Shown one piece after another: positions 1 through 8,576 of a DNA stretch of 64,000 bases. This DNA comes from Albidovulum sediminicola (GTDB lineage Bacteria > Pseudomonadota > Alphaproteobacteria > Rhodobacterales > Rhodobacteraceae), in the NCBI RefSeq assembly GCF_025751575.1, contig NZ_JAOWLA010000011.1, positions 84,491 through 148,490 on the forward strand, read 5' to 3'. Positions within the stretch are counted from its first letter, which is position 1. The number at the start of each line of letters is the position of its first letter. Position numbers and translations under genes: made by a program. Under the pieces are notes generated by a model. The model worked only from the letters and a program-made list of their open reading frames with translations. It did no database searches and was not told the origin of the DNA.

Positions 1-950
1 TCCTCGATCAGCACATTCCGGCCCGAAGGTGTGCCCTCGTCGTCGATCGTGATCGATCCGCGCCGGTCGGGGATGGTGCCATCGTCCAGCACCGTGACGC
101 CCGGCGCCGCAACCCTTTGCCCCATGAGCCCGGCGAAGGCCGAGGTGCCCTTGCGGTTGAAGTCCCCCTCAAGCCCGTGGCCGACCGCCTCGTGCAGCAG
201 CACCCCGGGCCAGCCGGCCCCAAGCGCCACGTCCATCACGCCGGCGGGCGCGGGCTCCGCGCGCAGGTTGACAAGCGCGATGCGCAGCGCCTCGCGGGCG
301 ACCGACTGCCAATGTTCCGGCACCATCAGCGCCGCCAGCCCCGAGCGCCCGCCGCCGCCATGCCCGCCGCTTTCGCGCCGGCCGTTCTCCTCGACGATGA
401 CGGAGACATTGAGACGGCTCATCGGGCGGATGTCGGAGACCAGCCCACCCTCAGGCCTGAGGATGAAGACCTCTTGCAGCGAGGCCGCGATGGTGGCGGA
501 GACCTGGACCACCCGCGGATCGAGCGCGCGGGCGAAGGCGTCGATCTCGCGCAGGGTCTCGACCTTGATCCCGAAGCTCGCGTCGGCCATCGGGTCGGCC
601 TCGGTGTAAAGCTTGCGGTTGGTGCCCGCCGGCGGCGCGGCCAGGATGCCGCCACCCGAGCCGACCGCCAGCCGCGCGGTTTCCGCCGCGCGCCGCAGCG
701 CCCGCTCAGATATCTCGGTCGAATGGGCGTAGCCCGCGACATCGCCGTTCACGGCGCGCAATCCGAACCCTTCGGAGGCATCGTAGCTCGCATTTCTCAG
801 CCGGCCGTCGTCAAAGACCAGCGCCTCCGACCGGCGCCGTTCGAGAAACAACTCGCCATCCTCGCCCCCTGCCACGGCCTCGCGCAGAATCGCGAGCGCG
901 TTGCCCTCGTCCAGGTGGGTGTCGAACGGGGAAAATCGGGCATCGTTCAT
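1..950 (-). CDS. tldD: Metalloprotease TldD, N-terminal two thirds (3' end outside window)
   Basis: TldD pairs with TldE/PmbA to form a cytosolic metalloprotease that trims unfolded peptides and some modified peptides. Reading the minus strand from the ATG at 950 gives an open frame of about 316 residues that runs off the left edge. Near the middle of the family length it carries HEAVGHGLEGDF, which contains the HExxxH zinc motif of TldD-type subunits; PmbA lacks this motif. The start (MNDARFSPFDTHL) is the first ATG. The gene is divergent from coxB, with about 176 bases between the two starts. The family assignment rests on the motif and the flanking GG-rich segments. The C-terminal part cannot be checked here. 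Confidence 0.9.
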   Translation of the reverse strand, partial: MNDARFSPFDTHLDEGNALAILREAVAGGEDGELFLERRRSEALVFDDGRLRNASYDASEGFGLRAVNGDVAGYAHSTEISERALRRAAETARLAVGSGGGILAAPPAGTNRKLYTEADPMADASFGIKVETLREIDAFARALDPRVVQVSATIAASLQEVFILRPEGGLVSDIRPMSRLNVSVIVEENGRRESGGHGGGGRSGLAALMVPEHWQSVAREALRIALVNLRAEPAPAGVMDVALGAGWPGVLLHEAVGHGLEGDFNRKGTSAFAGLMGQRVAAPGVTVLDDGTIPDRRGSITIDDEGTPSGRNVLIE

Positions 951-1126
951 GGCAGATCGCTTTCCTGTCCTTGATATCGATCAAAAGCGACGCCGTGCCG
1001 CGTTGGTTTCACTTGTCGCCTTGCTTCTAATATGATTTTAGGGATCGCGTATACAACCGGCTCGGTCACGGAAAGGACGGGGCCGGAAAGCGGCATGACA
1101 AGCCGCGGCAGGAACGGGAACACGAC

Positions 1127-1990
1127 ATGCGCTTTGCGACCAAACTTTCCGGCCTCGGGGCCGCCATCACCGCAACCCTCTTCGCCGGAGCGGCCCTTGC
1201 CCAGGACGGAATCACGGGCCTGGAAAGCGTCGGCAAGCCGCACGCGGCCGGAACGGGCTTCCAGCCGGCGGCGACCGAACTGGCGCGCGACCAGCAATGG
1301 CTCGACGGGATGCTTCTATACCTCTGCATTGCCGTCTCGGCGCTGGTCATGGTGCTTCTGCTCGTCGTGATTCTGCGCTTCAACAGCCGCATGAACCCCA
1401 AGCCCGCGAAATTCAGCCACAACACCCCGCTGGAGATCGCCTGGACGCTGGTTCCGGTTCTGATCCTCATCATGCTCGGTGCGAACTCGCTGCCCATTCT
1501 CTTCAAGCAGCAGCAGATCCCGCATGGCGACGTGGTCATCAAGGCGACCGGCAACCAGTGGTTCTGGTCCTATGAATATCCGGACGAGGAAATTGCGTTC
1601 GACAGCTTCATGCTGGCGCGCGAAGACCTGGCCGCGAACGGCTACAGCGACGACGAATACCTTCTGGCGACCGACAACGCGGTTGTGGTGCCTGTCGGCA
1701 AGACCGTGGTCGTGAACGTGACCGCCGCCGATGTGATCCATTCCTGGACCGTGCCGGCCTTCGCCGTCAAGCAGGACGGCGTCCCGGGCCGCATCGCCCG
1801 CCTCTGGTTCAGCGCCGAGCGCGAGGGCGTATTCTTCGGCCAGTGCTCTGAACTCTGCGGCAAGGACCACGCCTACATGCCGATCACCGTCAAGGTCGTC
1901 AGCGAAGCCGCCTATGCCGACTGGCTTGCCCGTACCAAGACCGCGGCACTCGGCACCTCGGCGCCGATCAAGGTAGCCTCGTCCGAGTAA
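1127..1990 (+). CDS. coxB: Cytochrome c oxidase subunit II
   Basis: Subunit II of the aa3-type cytochrome c oxidase takes electrons from cytochrome c through the binuclear CuA centre and passes them to subunit I. The 287-residue product has a signal peptide ending near ALAQ (residues 23-26), two membrane segments (about 61-84 and 106-126) and a periplasmic cupredoxin domain. The CuA ligands are visible: H205, C240, E242, C244, H248 and M251, in [12 protein letters not shown]. The aromatic [11 protein letters not shown] segment (142-152) is the usual electron entry patch. It heads a cluster with ctaB, ctaG, coxC and surf1. Subunit I (ctaD) is not in the window, as is common in this group, where it lies elsewhere. 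Confidence 0.97.
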   Translation: MRFATKLSGLGAAITATLFAGAALAQDGITGLESVGKPHAAGTGFQPAATELARDQQWLDGMLLYLCIAVSALVMVLLLVVILRFNSRMNPKPAKFSHNTPLEIAWTLVPVLILIMLGANSLPILFKQQQIPHGDVVIKATGNQWFWSYEYPDEEIAFDSFMLAREDLAANGYSDDEYLLATDNAVVVPVGKTVVVNVTAADVIHSWTVPAFAVKQDGVPGRIARLWFSAEREGVFFGQCSELCGKDHAYMPITVKVVSEAAYADWLARTKTAALGTSAPIKVASSE

Positions 1991-2041
1991 GGACTTGCGG
2001 CTGGGCGCGCCTCCGCGCGCGCCCGACCACAGGGGGAAAAG

Positions 2042-2974
2042 ATGAGCGATCTGAGCGCCTATGAACACACGCAGGAGGCGGAGTTTGGCGATTACGTCCA
2101 GCTCCTGAAGCCGCGCGTCATGTCGCTTGTGGTCTTCACGGCGATGGTCGGCCTGATCGTCGCCCCTGTCGCCGTCCATCCCTTCGTCGCCTTCACCTCC
2201 ATCCTCTTCATCGCGCTCGGCGGCGGCGCCTCCGGCGCGCTGAACATGTGGTACGATGCCGACATCGACCGCGTGATGCGCCGCACCCGCAGCCGGCCCA
2301 TTCCGGCAGGCCGCGTGACCGAGGGCGAGGCTCTGGCCTTCGGCCTCGCGCTGTCCGCGATCTCGGTCCTGATGCTTGGCCTGGCCGCGAACTGGTTCGC
2401 GGGCGCGTTCCTCGCCTTCACCATCTTCTTCTACGCGGTCGTCTATACGATGTGGCTGAAGCGCTCGACGCCGCAGAACATCGTGATCGGCGGCGCGGCG
2501 GGGGCCTTCCCGCCGATGATCGGCTGGGCTGTCGCCACGGGCGGTGTCTCGGTCGAATCCGTGCTGATGTTCCTGCTGGTCTTCATGTGGACGCCGCCCC
2601 ATTTCTGGGCGCTGGCGCTGTTCATGAAGGACGACTACTCCAACGCCCGCGTGCCGATGCTGACCGTCACCCATGGCCGCCCGGCCACGCGCAAGCACAT
2701 CTTCGCCTACACGATCCTGCTGGCGCCCTGCGCGCTCGCGCTGGCGCTGTCCTCCATCGGCGGACCGGTGACGCTGGCGGCGGCGATCGTTCTGAACGCG
2801 CTCTTCATCCTCGGCGCGTTCCGCATCCTGCGGCGGAGCGAAGAGGCCGCACAGGCCGACGGTTACAAGGCCGAGAAAAGCTTCTTCAAGCTCTCGCTCG
2901 CCTATCTCTTCCTGCATTTCGGCGCGCTTCTGGTCGAGGCCAGCCTGACGCCCTTCGGGCTGGGGGGCTGGTGA
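2042..2974 (+). CDS. ctaB: Protoheme IX farnesyltransferase (heme O synthase)
   Basis: This UbiA-family membrane prenyltransferase converts heme B to heme O using farnesyl diphosphate, the first step toward heme A for the oxidase. The 310-residue product is strongly hydrophobic with several membrane helices. It has the first aspartate-rich prenyl-diphosphate motif in [15 protein letters not shown] (about 68-82) and a second conserved patch, [13 protein letters not shown], further on. A purine-rich AGGGGGAAAAG sits directly before the ATG. Its stop overlaps the start of the next small gene, so translation is probably coupled. The position between coxB and ctaG matches the cytochrome oxidase operon of Paracoccus and Rhodobacter. 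It is also called cyoE. Confidence 0.97.
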   Translation: MSDLSAYEHTQEAEFGDYVQLLKPRVMSLVVFTAMVGLIVAPVAVHPFVAFTSILFIALGGGASGALNMWYDADIDRVMRRTRSRPIPAGRVTEGEALAFGLALSAISVLMLGLAANWFAGAFLAFTIFFYAVVYTMWLKRSTPQNIVIGGAAGAFPPMIGWAVATGGVSVESVLMFLLVFMWTPPHFWALALFMKDDYSNARVPMLTVTHGRPATRKHIFAYTILLAPCALALALSSIGGPVTLAAAIVLNALFILGAFRILRRSEEAAQADGYKAEKSFFKLSLAYLFLHFGALLVEASLTPFGLGGW

Positions 2975-3141
2975 TGGCCATTCAACCCGAACACGAGCTT
3001 CACCGCCGCCGCTGGGGCCGCAACCTGGGCCTGGGCCTGGTGCTGGGCGCCTTTGTCGTGCTGGTCTTCGGCCTGACGATCGTCAAGGTTTCGCGCCAGG
3101 ATGAAAACGGCAATCCGCCGCGCGCGGAGGCGAGCCAATGA
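2974..3141 (+). CDS. Small single-span membrane protein of the cytochrome oxidase operon (CoxF-like)
   Basis: This 55-residue protein begins at the ATG that overlaps the ctaB stop (TGATG). It has a short basic N-terminus ([11 protein letters not shown]), one membrane helix at about residues 17-36 ([20 protein letters not shown]) and a short polar tail ending PPRAEASQ. Its stop overlaps the ctaG start (AATGA), so it is coupled on both sides. The position matches the small gene called coxF or ORF in related cox operons. Its molecular role is not established; a link to oxidase assembly is inferred from context only. It is real rather than a shadow because both junctions are four-base-type overlaps within the operon. 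Confidence 0.85.
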   Translation: MAIQPEHELHRRRWGRNLGLGLVLGAFVVLVFGLTIVKVSRQDENGNPPRAEASQ

Positions 3142-3716
3142 AGCGTCTTGAGGGGAACAACCGCACGGCCGCCATGCTGGTCGGTGTGATCGTGACCATG
3201 GGGGCGCTGGCTTGGGCGGCGGTACCGTTCTACAGCTGGTTCTGTCAGGTCACGGGCTACGGCGGCACCCCCAGCATCCGCGAGGCCGGGGCTGACCGGG
3301 TGCTCGACCAGACCATCAACGTACGTTTCGATGCGAACACCGCGCAGGGGATGGGCTGGGAATTCCGCCCGCTCCAGAACGAGATGACGCTGCGGATCGG
3401 CGAAACCGGCATGGCCTTCTATGAGGCCTACAACCCGACGGACCATGCGATCGCGGGCCAGGCGAGCTACAACGTGGCGCCCGACCTTGCGGGCTACTAC
3501 TTTTCCAAAATCCAGTGCTTCTGCTTTACCGAGCAGGTGCTGCAACCGGGGGAGCGGGTGAAGATGCCGGTCATCTTCTTCGTCGACCCGGATATCGTGA
3601 CGGACAGCGATGCCAACGGGATCCGTGACATAACTCTCTCGTATACGTTCTTCGAAATCGACCTGCCCAAGGCTCAGGCGGCCCTTCCGCCCGCCGAAGG
3701 GCCAAACTATAACTGA
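3138..3716 (+). CDS. ctaG: Cytochrome c oxidase assembly protein CtaG/Cox11
   Basis: CtaG (Cox11) is a membrane-anchored copper chaperone that delivers copper to the CuB site of oxidase subunit I on the periplasmic side. The 192-residue product has a short cytoplasmic N-terminus, one membrane helix (about 11-30) and an immunoglobulin-like periplasmic domain. The copper-binding CFCF motif is at residues 127-130 ([10 protein letters not shown]), and another conserved cysteine, C36, follows the helix in [12 protein letters not shown]. The length is normal for the family. It overlaps the upstream small gene by four bases and lies 21 bases before coxC. Confidence 0.96.
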   Translation: MKRLEGNNRTAAMLVGVIVTMGALAWAAVPFYSWFCQVTGYGGTPSIREAGADRVLDQTINVRFDANTAQGMGWEFRPLQNEMTLRIGETGMAFYEAYNPTDHAIAGQASYNVAPDLAGYYFSKIQCFCFTEQVLQPGERVKMPVIFFVDPDIVTDSDANGIRDITLSYTFFEIDLPKAQAALPPAEGPNYN

Positions 3717-3737
3717 GGCCAAATCAGGGAAACCGAC

Positions 3738-4538
3738 ATGGCGCACGCGAAAAACCACGACTACCACATCCTGCAACCCTCCCTCCTGCCGTTCCTCGGC
3801 GCGGTCGGTGGTTTCATCATGCTTTTCGGCGCCGTCCTGTGGATGCATGCCGTCACGCCATTCATCTTCCTGATCGGCCTCGCGCTCGTGCTCTACGTCA
3901 TGTTCGCCTGGTGGTCGAACGTGGTGCACGAGGCCCAGACCGGCGACCACACCCCGGTGGTCCGGATCGGGCTGCGCTACGGCTTCATCCTGTTCATCAT
4001 GTCCGAGGTGATGTTCTTCTCGGCCTGGTTCTGGACCTTCTTCAAGCATGCGCTTTACCCGATGGGGCCGGAAAGCCCGCTGGTCGATGGCGTCTGGCCC
4101 CCCGCGGGCATCGAAACCTTCGACCCCTGGCATCTGCCGATCATCAACACGCTGATCCTGCTCTGCTCGGGCGCCGCGGCGACGTGGGCGCACCACGCCA
4201 TCGCGCACGACAACAACCGCAAGGACATGATCAACGGCCTCGCGCTGGCGGTGATCCTGGGCGTCTGTTTCACCTTCCTCCAGGCGTTCGAGTACAGCCA
4301 CGCGGCCTTCGGCTTCGCCGGCAACATCTACGGCGCGTCCTTCTTCATGGCGACGGGCTTCCACGGCGTACACGTCATCATCGGCACGGTCTTCCTGCTG
4401 GTCTGCATGATCCGGGCGATGAAGGGCCACTTCACCCCCGATCACCATGTCGGCTTCGAGGCCGCCGCCTGGTACTGGCACTTCGTCGACGTGGTGTGGC
4501 TGTTCCTCTTCGCCGCCGTCTACGTCTGGGGCCAGTAA
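3738..4538 (+). CDS. coxC: Cytochrome c oxidase subunit III
   Basis: Subunit III is a seven-helix membrane protein that stabilises the oxidase core and supports proton uptake. The 266-residue product has the expected N-terminus ([19 protein letters not shown]), the conserved [11 protein letters not shown] helix and the C-terminal [11 protein letters not shown] helix that ends the family. The start ATG at 3738 follows a GGGAAACC stretch. It is the last structural gene before a strong hairpin terminator, with surf1 beyond it. It is also called ctaE. Confidence 0.96.
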   Translation: MAHAKNHDYHILQPSLLPFLGAVGGFIMLFGAVLWMHAVTPFIFLIGLALVLYVMFAWWSNVVHEAQTGDHTPVVRIGLRYGFILFIMSEVMFFSAWFWTFFKHALYPMGPESPLVDGVWPPAGIETFDPWHLPIINTLILLCSGAAATWAHHAIAHDNNRKDMINGLALAVILGVCFTFLQAFEYSHAAFGFAGNIYGASFFMATGFHGVHVIIGTVFLLVCMIRAMKGHFTPDHHVGFEAAAWYWHFVDVVWLFLFAAVYVWGQ

Positions 4539-4564
4539 AACGCGGCCCCCGCGAGTGGACTGAC

Positions 4565-4595
4565 AAGCGCGGGGGAGACCCCGCGCTTTCGTTTT
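4565..4595 (+). terminator. Rho-independent terminator or attenuator after coxC
   Basis: A perfect 10-bp stem (AAGCGCGGGG, 4565-4574, with CCCCGCGCTT, 4579-4588) closes a GAGA loop and is followed by TCGTTTT. It lies between coxC and surf1 on the same strand, so it may lower surf1 expression relative to the oxidase genes rather than end the operon fully. Confidence 0.8.
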
Positions 4596-4604
4596 GAGGT
4601 GATG

Positions 4605-5285
4605 ATGCGCCGCGTTCTCTTTCCCTTGATCCTGGGCCTTGGCGGCATCGCCATCCTGCTGTCCCTAGGGTTCTGGCAGCTTGGGCGGCTGGAGTGGAAA
4701 GAGGCGATGCTGACGGAGATTGCCGCCAAGATCGATGGTGCGCCCGTTGACATCGCAGCCCTGGGCCGCCCCGACCCGGTCACGCAGCTTTACCTTCCCG
4801 TGACCGCCAGCGGCCGCACGACGGGCCAAGAGGCGCTTGTGCTGTCGGGCAAGAAAAACGTCGGCGCGGGGTACGAGGTCATCGCCGTTTTCGAAACCGA
4901 CAGCGGGCGCCGGGTGCTGATCGACAGGGGCTTTCTGTCCGAAGACGCGCGTGACGCTTCGCGGCCGCCCGTCGCCTTGACCGTATCGGGAAATCTGCAC
5001 TGGCCGAACGAGGCCGACGCCTACACGCCGCCGCCCGATGCCGCGACCGGTCTCTGGTTCGCGCGCGATGTGGGCGCGATGGCCAAAAGCCTGGGAACCG
5101 AGCCGCTCATGATCGTCCTGCGCACGGCAGAGGGGGACGCCCAGGGGATCGAGCCGCGGCCGGTCGATACCTCCGGCATTCCCAACGACCACATGAACTA
5201 CGCAATCACCTGGTTTTCGCTGGCTTGCGTCTGGGCGGGGATGACACTCTACCTGCTCTGGCGTATCAGGCGGAGAACGATCTGA
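4605..5285 (+). CDS. SURF1 family cytochrome oxidase assembly protein
   Basis: SURF1 helps insert heme A into oxidase subunit I. The product has the classic two-helix topology: an N-terminal membrane segment (about 4-22) followed by the family motif LGFWQLGRLEWK, a periplasmic domain, and a second helix near the C-terminus preceded by NDHMNYAITWFSLA. GTG at 4599 and ATG at 4602 and 4605 are all possible starts. 4605 is preferred because the GAGG at 4596-4599 is then spaced five bases away, giving 226 residues. It follows the coxC terminator and lies 10 bases before thrC. Confidence 0.93.
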   Translation: MRRVLFPLILGLGGIAILLSLGFWQLGRLEWKEAMLTEIAAKIDGAPVDIAALGRPDPVTQLYLPVTASGRTTGQEALVLSGKKNVGAGYEVIAVFETDSGRRVLIDRGFLSEDARDASRPPVALTVSGNLHWPNEADAYTPPPDAATGLWFARDVGAMAKSLGTEPLMIVLRTAEGDAQGIEPRPVDTSGIPNDHMNYAITWFSLACVWAGMTLYLLWRIRRRTI

Positions 5286-5295
5286 GGACGGAAGA

Positions 5296-6684
5296 ATGCG
5301 CTACGTATCCACGAGGGGTCAGGCCCCGATCCTGAGTTTTGGCGAGGCGATGCTGACGGGCCTGGCCCGCGACGGCGGGCTCTATGTGCCCGAGACCATC
5401 CCGACGCTCGACAAGGATGCGATCGCCGCGCTCGCGGGCCTGTCCTATGAGGATGCCGCCTTCCGCGTCATGCGCCCCTTCGTCGGCGATGCCTTCTCCG
5501 ACGACGAGTTCCGCAGCGCCATCGCCAAGGCCTATGCCGGGTTCGGGCATGCCGCCCGTGCGCCGCTGGTTCAACTCGCCCCCAACCATTTCCTGCTGGA
5601 ACTGTTCCACGGCCCGACGCTCGCCTTCAAGGACTTCGCGATGCAGCTGATCGGCCAGCTTTTCCAGATCGCGCTTCAGCGCGACGGGCGGCGGGTGACG
5701 ATCGTGGGGGCGACCTCGGGCGACACCGGGTCGGCGGCGATCGAGGCGTTCCGCGGCCTCGACAACGTCGATGTGTTCATCCTCTTCCCGCATGGCCGCG
5801 TGAGCGAGGTTCAGCGCCGCCAGATGACGACCCCGTCCGAGGGCAACGTGCACGCGCTGGCGCTTGACGGAACCTTCGACGACTGCCAGTCGCGGCTCAA
5901 GGACATGTTCAACCATTTCGAGTTCCGCGATGCGGTCGGGCTTGCCGGCGTGAACTCCATCAACTGGGCGCGGGTCCTGGCGCAGGTGGTCTATTACTTC
6001 ACCTCGGCCGTGTCGCTGGGCGCCCCGCACCGCAAGGTCAGCTTCACCGTTCCCACCGGCAACTTCGGCGACATCTTCGCGGGCTACATCGCCAAGCGCA
6101 TGGGCCTGCCCATCGAGAAGCTGGTGATCGCCACCAACCAGAACGACATCCTGCACCGCTGCCTGACCACCGGGCGCTACGAGATGGGCGGCGTGAAGCC
6201 CTCGATCTCGCCCTCGATGGATATCGAGATCTCCTCGAATTTCGAACGCGCGCTGTTCGAGGCCTACGGGCGCGACGGCGGCGCGGTCGCGCAGTTGATG
6301 GACGAGATGAAGGCCAAGGGCGGCTTCGCCGTCAGCCAGGGCGCGATGGAATGGCTTGGGGAGACCTTCGCCTCCGGCCGCGTCTCCGAGGATGAGACCC
6401 GCGCCTCGATCGCAGATGAGCGCGCGGCTTCGGGCGAGCTTCTTTGCCCCCATTCCGCCGTCGGCGTGAAGGTCGCGAAGGATCACCTGGGCGCGGTTCC
6501 GATGGTCACACTCGCGACCGCCCACCCCGCCAAGTTCCCCGACGCGGTCGAAGCCGCGACCGGCATCCGCCCTGGCCTGCCCCCGCGCATGGCTGATCTG
6601 TTCGACCGGGCAGAGCGCGTCACACGGGTTCCCAACGATCTCGCGGCCCTTGAGGCCATCGTTCACGAAAGGCGCGCCCGGTGA
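5296..6684 (+). CDS. thrC: Threonine synthase
   Basis: Threonine synthase is a PLP enzyme that converts O-phosphohomoserine to threonine in the cytosol. The 462-residue length and N-terminus (MRYVSTRGQAP) fit the longer fungal/proteobacterial type. The PLP lysine is K112 in HGPTLAFKDFAMQ. SGDTGSAAIEAF and the later PTGNFGDIFAGY are the phosphate-binding loops. The stop overlaps the start of the M16 peptidase gene by four bases (GTGA), a thrC-peptidase-acetyltransferase order seen in related genomes. Confidence 0.96.
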   Translation: MRYVSTRGQAPILSFGEAMLTGLARDGGLYVPETIPTLDKDAIAALAGLSYEDAAFRVMRPFVGDAFSDDEFRSAIAKAYAGFGHAARAPLVQLAPNHFLLELFHGPTLAFKDFAMQLIGQLFQIALQRDGRRVTIVGATSGDTGSAAIEAFRGLDNVDVFILFPHGRVSEVQRRQMTTPSEGNVHALALDGTFDDCQSRLKDMFNHFEFRDAVGLAGVNSINWARVLAQVVYYFTSAVSLGAPHRKVSFTVPTGNFGDIFAGYIAKRMGLPIEKLVIATNQNDILHRCLTTGRYEMGGVKPSISPSMDIEISSNFERALFEAYGRDGGAVAQLMDEMKAKGGFAVSQGAMEWLGETFASGRVSEDETRASIADERAASGELLCPHSAVGVKVAKDHLGAVPMVTLATAHPAKFPDAVEAATGIRPGLPPRMADLFDRAERVTRVPNDLAALEAIVHERRAR

Positions 6685-7940
6685 ACACCAATCTGACAAC
6701 GCTGCCCAACGGATTGAGGATCGTCACCGAGCGCATGCCCGGACTGGGCTCCGCCGCCGTCGGGCTCTGGATCAACGCGGGCGGACGGCACGAGCGCGCG
6801 GACCAGAACGGCATTGCGCATTTCCTCGAACACATGGCCTTCAAGGGCACGCCCACCCGCAGCGCGCTGAAGATCGCCGAAGAGATCGAGGATGTCGGCG
6901 GCTATATAAACGCCTATACCTCGCGCGAGATGACGGCCTACTACGCCCGCGTGCTGGAGGCCGACGTGCCGCTGGCGCTGGACGTGATCTCCGATATCGT
7001 GCTCAATCCCCTCTTCGAGGAGAAGGAGATCGAGGTCGAGCGCCACGTGATCCTTCAGGAGATTGGCCAGGCGCTGGATACGCCCGACGACATCATCTTC
7101 GACTGGCTGCAAGAGGCGGCGTTCCCGGACCAGGCGATGGGCCGCACGATCCTTGGCCCGGCCGAACGGGTTTCGGCCTTTGGCAAGACGGACCTGCGCC
7201 GCTTCGTGGCGGAGCACTATGGCCCCGACCGCATGATCCTGGCCGCTGCGGGCGCTGTCGATCACGACCAGATAGTGAAGCTCGCCGAAGCGACCTTCGG
7301 CCACTTGCGGCCCGTGGGCGAGCCTGCGCCCGAACCCGCGCGCTGGCAGGGCGCGGAGCGGCGCGAGGAAAAGGACCTGGAGCAGGTCCATTTCGCCATG
7401 GGCTTCGCAGGCCCCGGCTACCGCCATCCCGACCTCTACACAGCCCAGATCTACTCGACCGCTATGGGCGGGGGCATGTCCTCGCGCCTGTTCCAGAAGA
7501 TCCGGGAGGAACGCGGCCTGTGCTACTCGATCTATGCGCAGGCGGGCAGCTACGACGAAACCGGCATGATCACGATCTATGCCGGAACCTCGGCAGCCGA
7601 GATCGGCGAGCTTTGCCATCTGACCATGGACGAGTTGAAGCGCGCCACCGAGGACATGACCGAGGCGGAGGTCGCCCGCGCCCGCGCCCAGCTCAAGGCG
7701 GGGCTGGTGATGGGCCTCGAAAGCCCGACCTCGCGTACGGAACGGCTGGCCCGCTACACCGCGATCTGGGGGCGCGTCCCGCGTCTGGAGGAAACCGTCG
7801 AGAAGATCGAGGCCGTGACCACCGCGGGCGTCCGCGACTTCGCGGCCCGGATGGTGGAAGGAACGGCGGCCCTTGCCCTTTACGGCCCCGTCACAGGAGC
7901 ACCGCACCTTGAGCGGTTGCGCGAAAGGCTCGCGGCCTGA
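6681..7940 (+). CDS. M16 family zinc peptidase (processing-peptidase type)
   Basis: This is a cytosolic zinc endopeptidase of the insulinase family, related to mitochondrial processing peptidase beta. The inverted zinc motif HFLEH spans residues 47-51, with the third ligand probably E127 in EVERHVILQEIGQ, matching the HxxEH-x76-E pattern. The C-terminal domain has the conserved GGGMSSRLFQKIREERGLCYS segment. At 419 residues it is a single-unit M16B protein. The start is a GTG overlapping the thrC stop. The natural substrate is unknown. Its stop overlaps the following acetyltransferase start, so the three genes appear co-translated. Confidence 0.93.
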   Translation: MNTNLTTLPNGLRIVTERMPGLGSAAVGLWINAGGRHERADQNGIAHFLEHMAFKGTPTRSALKIAEEIEDVGGYINAYTSREMTAYYARVLEADVPLALDVISDIVLNPLFEEKEIEVERHVILQEIGQALDTPDDIIFDWLQEAAFPDQAMGRTILGPAERVSAFGKTDLRRFVAEHYGPDRMILAAAGAVDHDQIVKLAEATFGHLRPVGEPAPEPARWQGAERREEKDLEQVHFAMGFAGPGYRHPDLYTAQIYSTAMGGGMSSRLFQKIREERGLCYSIYAQAGSYDETGMITIYAGTSAAEIGELCHLTMDELKRATEDMTEAEVARARAQLKAGLVMGLESPTSRTERLARYTAIWGRVPRLEETVEKIEAVTTAGVRDFAARMVEGTAALALYGPVTGAPHLERLRERLAA

Positions 7941-8524
7941 TGCTGATGCGGCGCCGGAAGGTCCGGATCGAGACGGAGCGGATGACGCTTCGCCTGCCCG
8001 CCCATTCCGACTACCGCGCCTGGGCCTCGTTGCGAAGCGACAGCCGCGAATTCCTGGTTCCGTGGGAGCCGACCTGGTCCTCCGACCATCTGACGCGCCG
8101 CGCCTTCACCAACCGCGTCTACTGGGCCTCCCGCGCCGCAGGGGGCGGGACGGCGCTCCCCGTCTTCCTGATCCGGCGCCACGATGACATGCTCCTTGGC
8201 GCGCTGACGCTCGACAACATCCGCCGCGGGCCGGCACAGGCCGGAACGATGGGCTACTGGATCGGCGCGCCCTATGCCCGCCAGGGCTACATGCGCGAGG
8301 CGATCCGCGCGATGGTGCACCACGCCTTCACCGAACTCGACCTCAGCCGGATCGAGGCAGCCTGCCTTCCCGAAAACGCGGCCTCGCGCGGCGTTCTGGA
8401 GAAGTCGGGGTTCAAGTACGAAGGGGTGGCGCAAAGCTACCTTCAGATCAACGGACGCTGGCGCAACCACGTCCTTTACGCCAACCTTAGGGCCGACCGG
8501 CGGGGGCGGACGGACATCGGCTGA
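7940..8524 (+). CDS. GNAT acetyltransferase, RimJ-like
   Basis: The 194-residue product has the N-terminal ETERMTLRLP strand and the acetyl-CoA-binding segment around GYWIGAPYARQGYMREA. The ENAASRGVLEKSGF helix is typical of the RimJ/RimI group, which acetylates N-termini of ribosomal proteins or other small amines. The start ATG overlaps the stop of the M16 peptidase gene. The actual substrate cannot be told from sequence. A second upstream choice is excluded by the overlap. Confidence 0.88.
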   Translation: MLMRRRKVRIETERMTLRLPAHSDYRAWASLRSDSREFLVPWEPTWSSDHLTRRAFTNRVYWASRAAGGGTALPVFLIRRHDDMLLGALTLDNIRRGPAQAGTMGYWIGAPYARQGYMREAIRAMVHHAFTELDLSRIEAACLPENAASRGVLEKSGFKYEGVAQSYLQINGRWRNHVLYANLRADRRGRTDIG

Positions 8525-8576
8525 AGGGCCGTTCCCGCGACGCGCCGGGATTAGCGCTTGCCGAAGCCGGGGCGCC

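Noticed and set aside
1013..1036. Possible coxB promoter (TTGTCG with TATGAT)
   Set aside because: TATGAT at 1031 is a fair -10 box, but the candidate -35 boxes are at wrong distances, so no promoter is called.
8274..8576. Upstream extension of the FAD oxidase frame
   Set aside because: It lies over the acetyltransferase gene in a different frame and has no FAD-domain resemblance; the ATG at 8577 is used.
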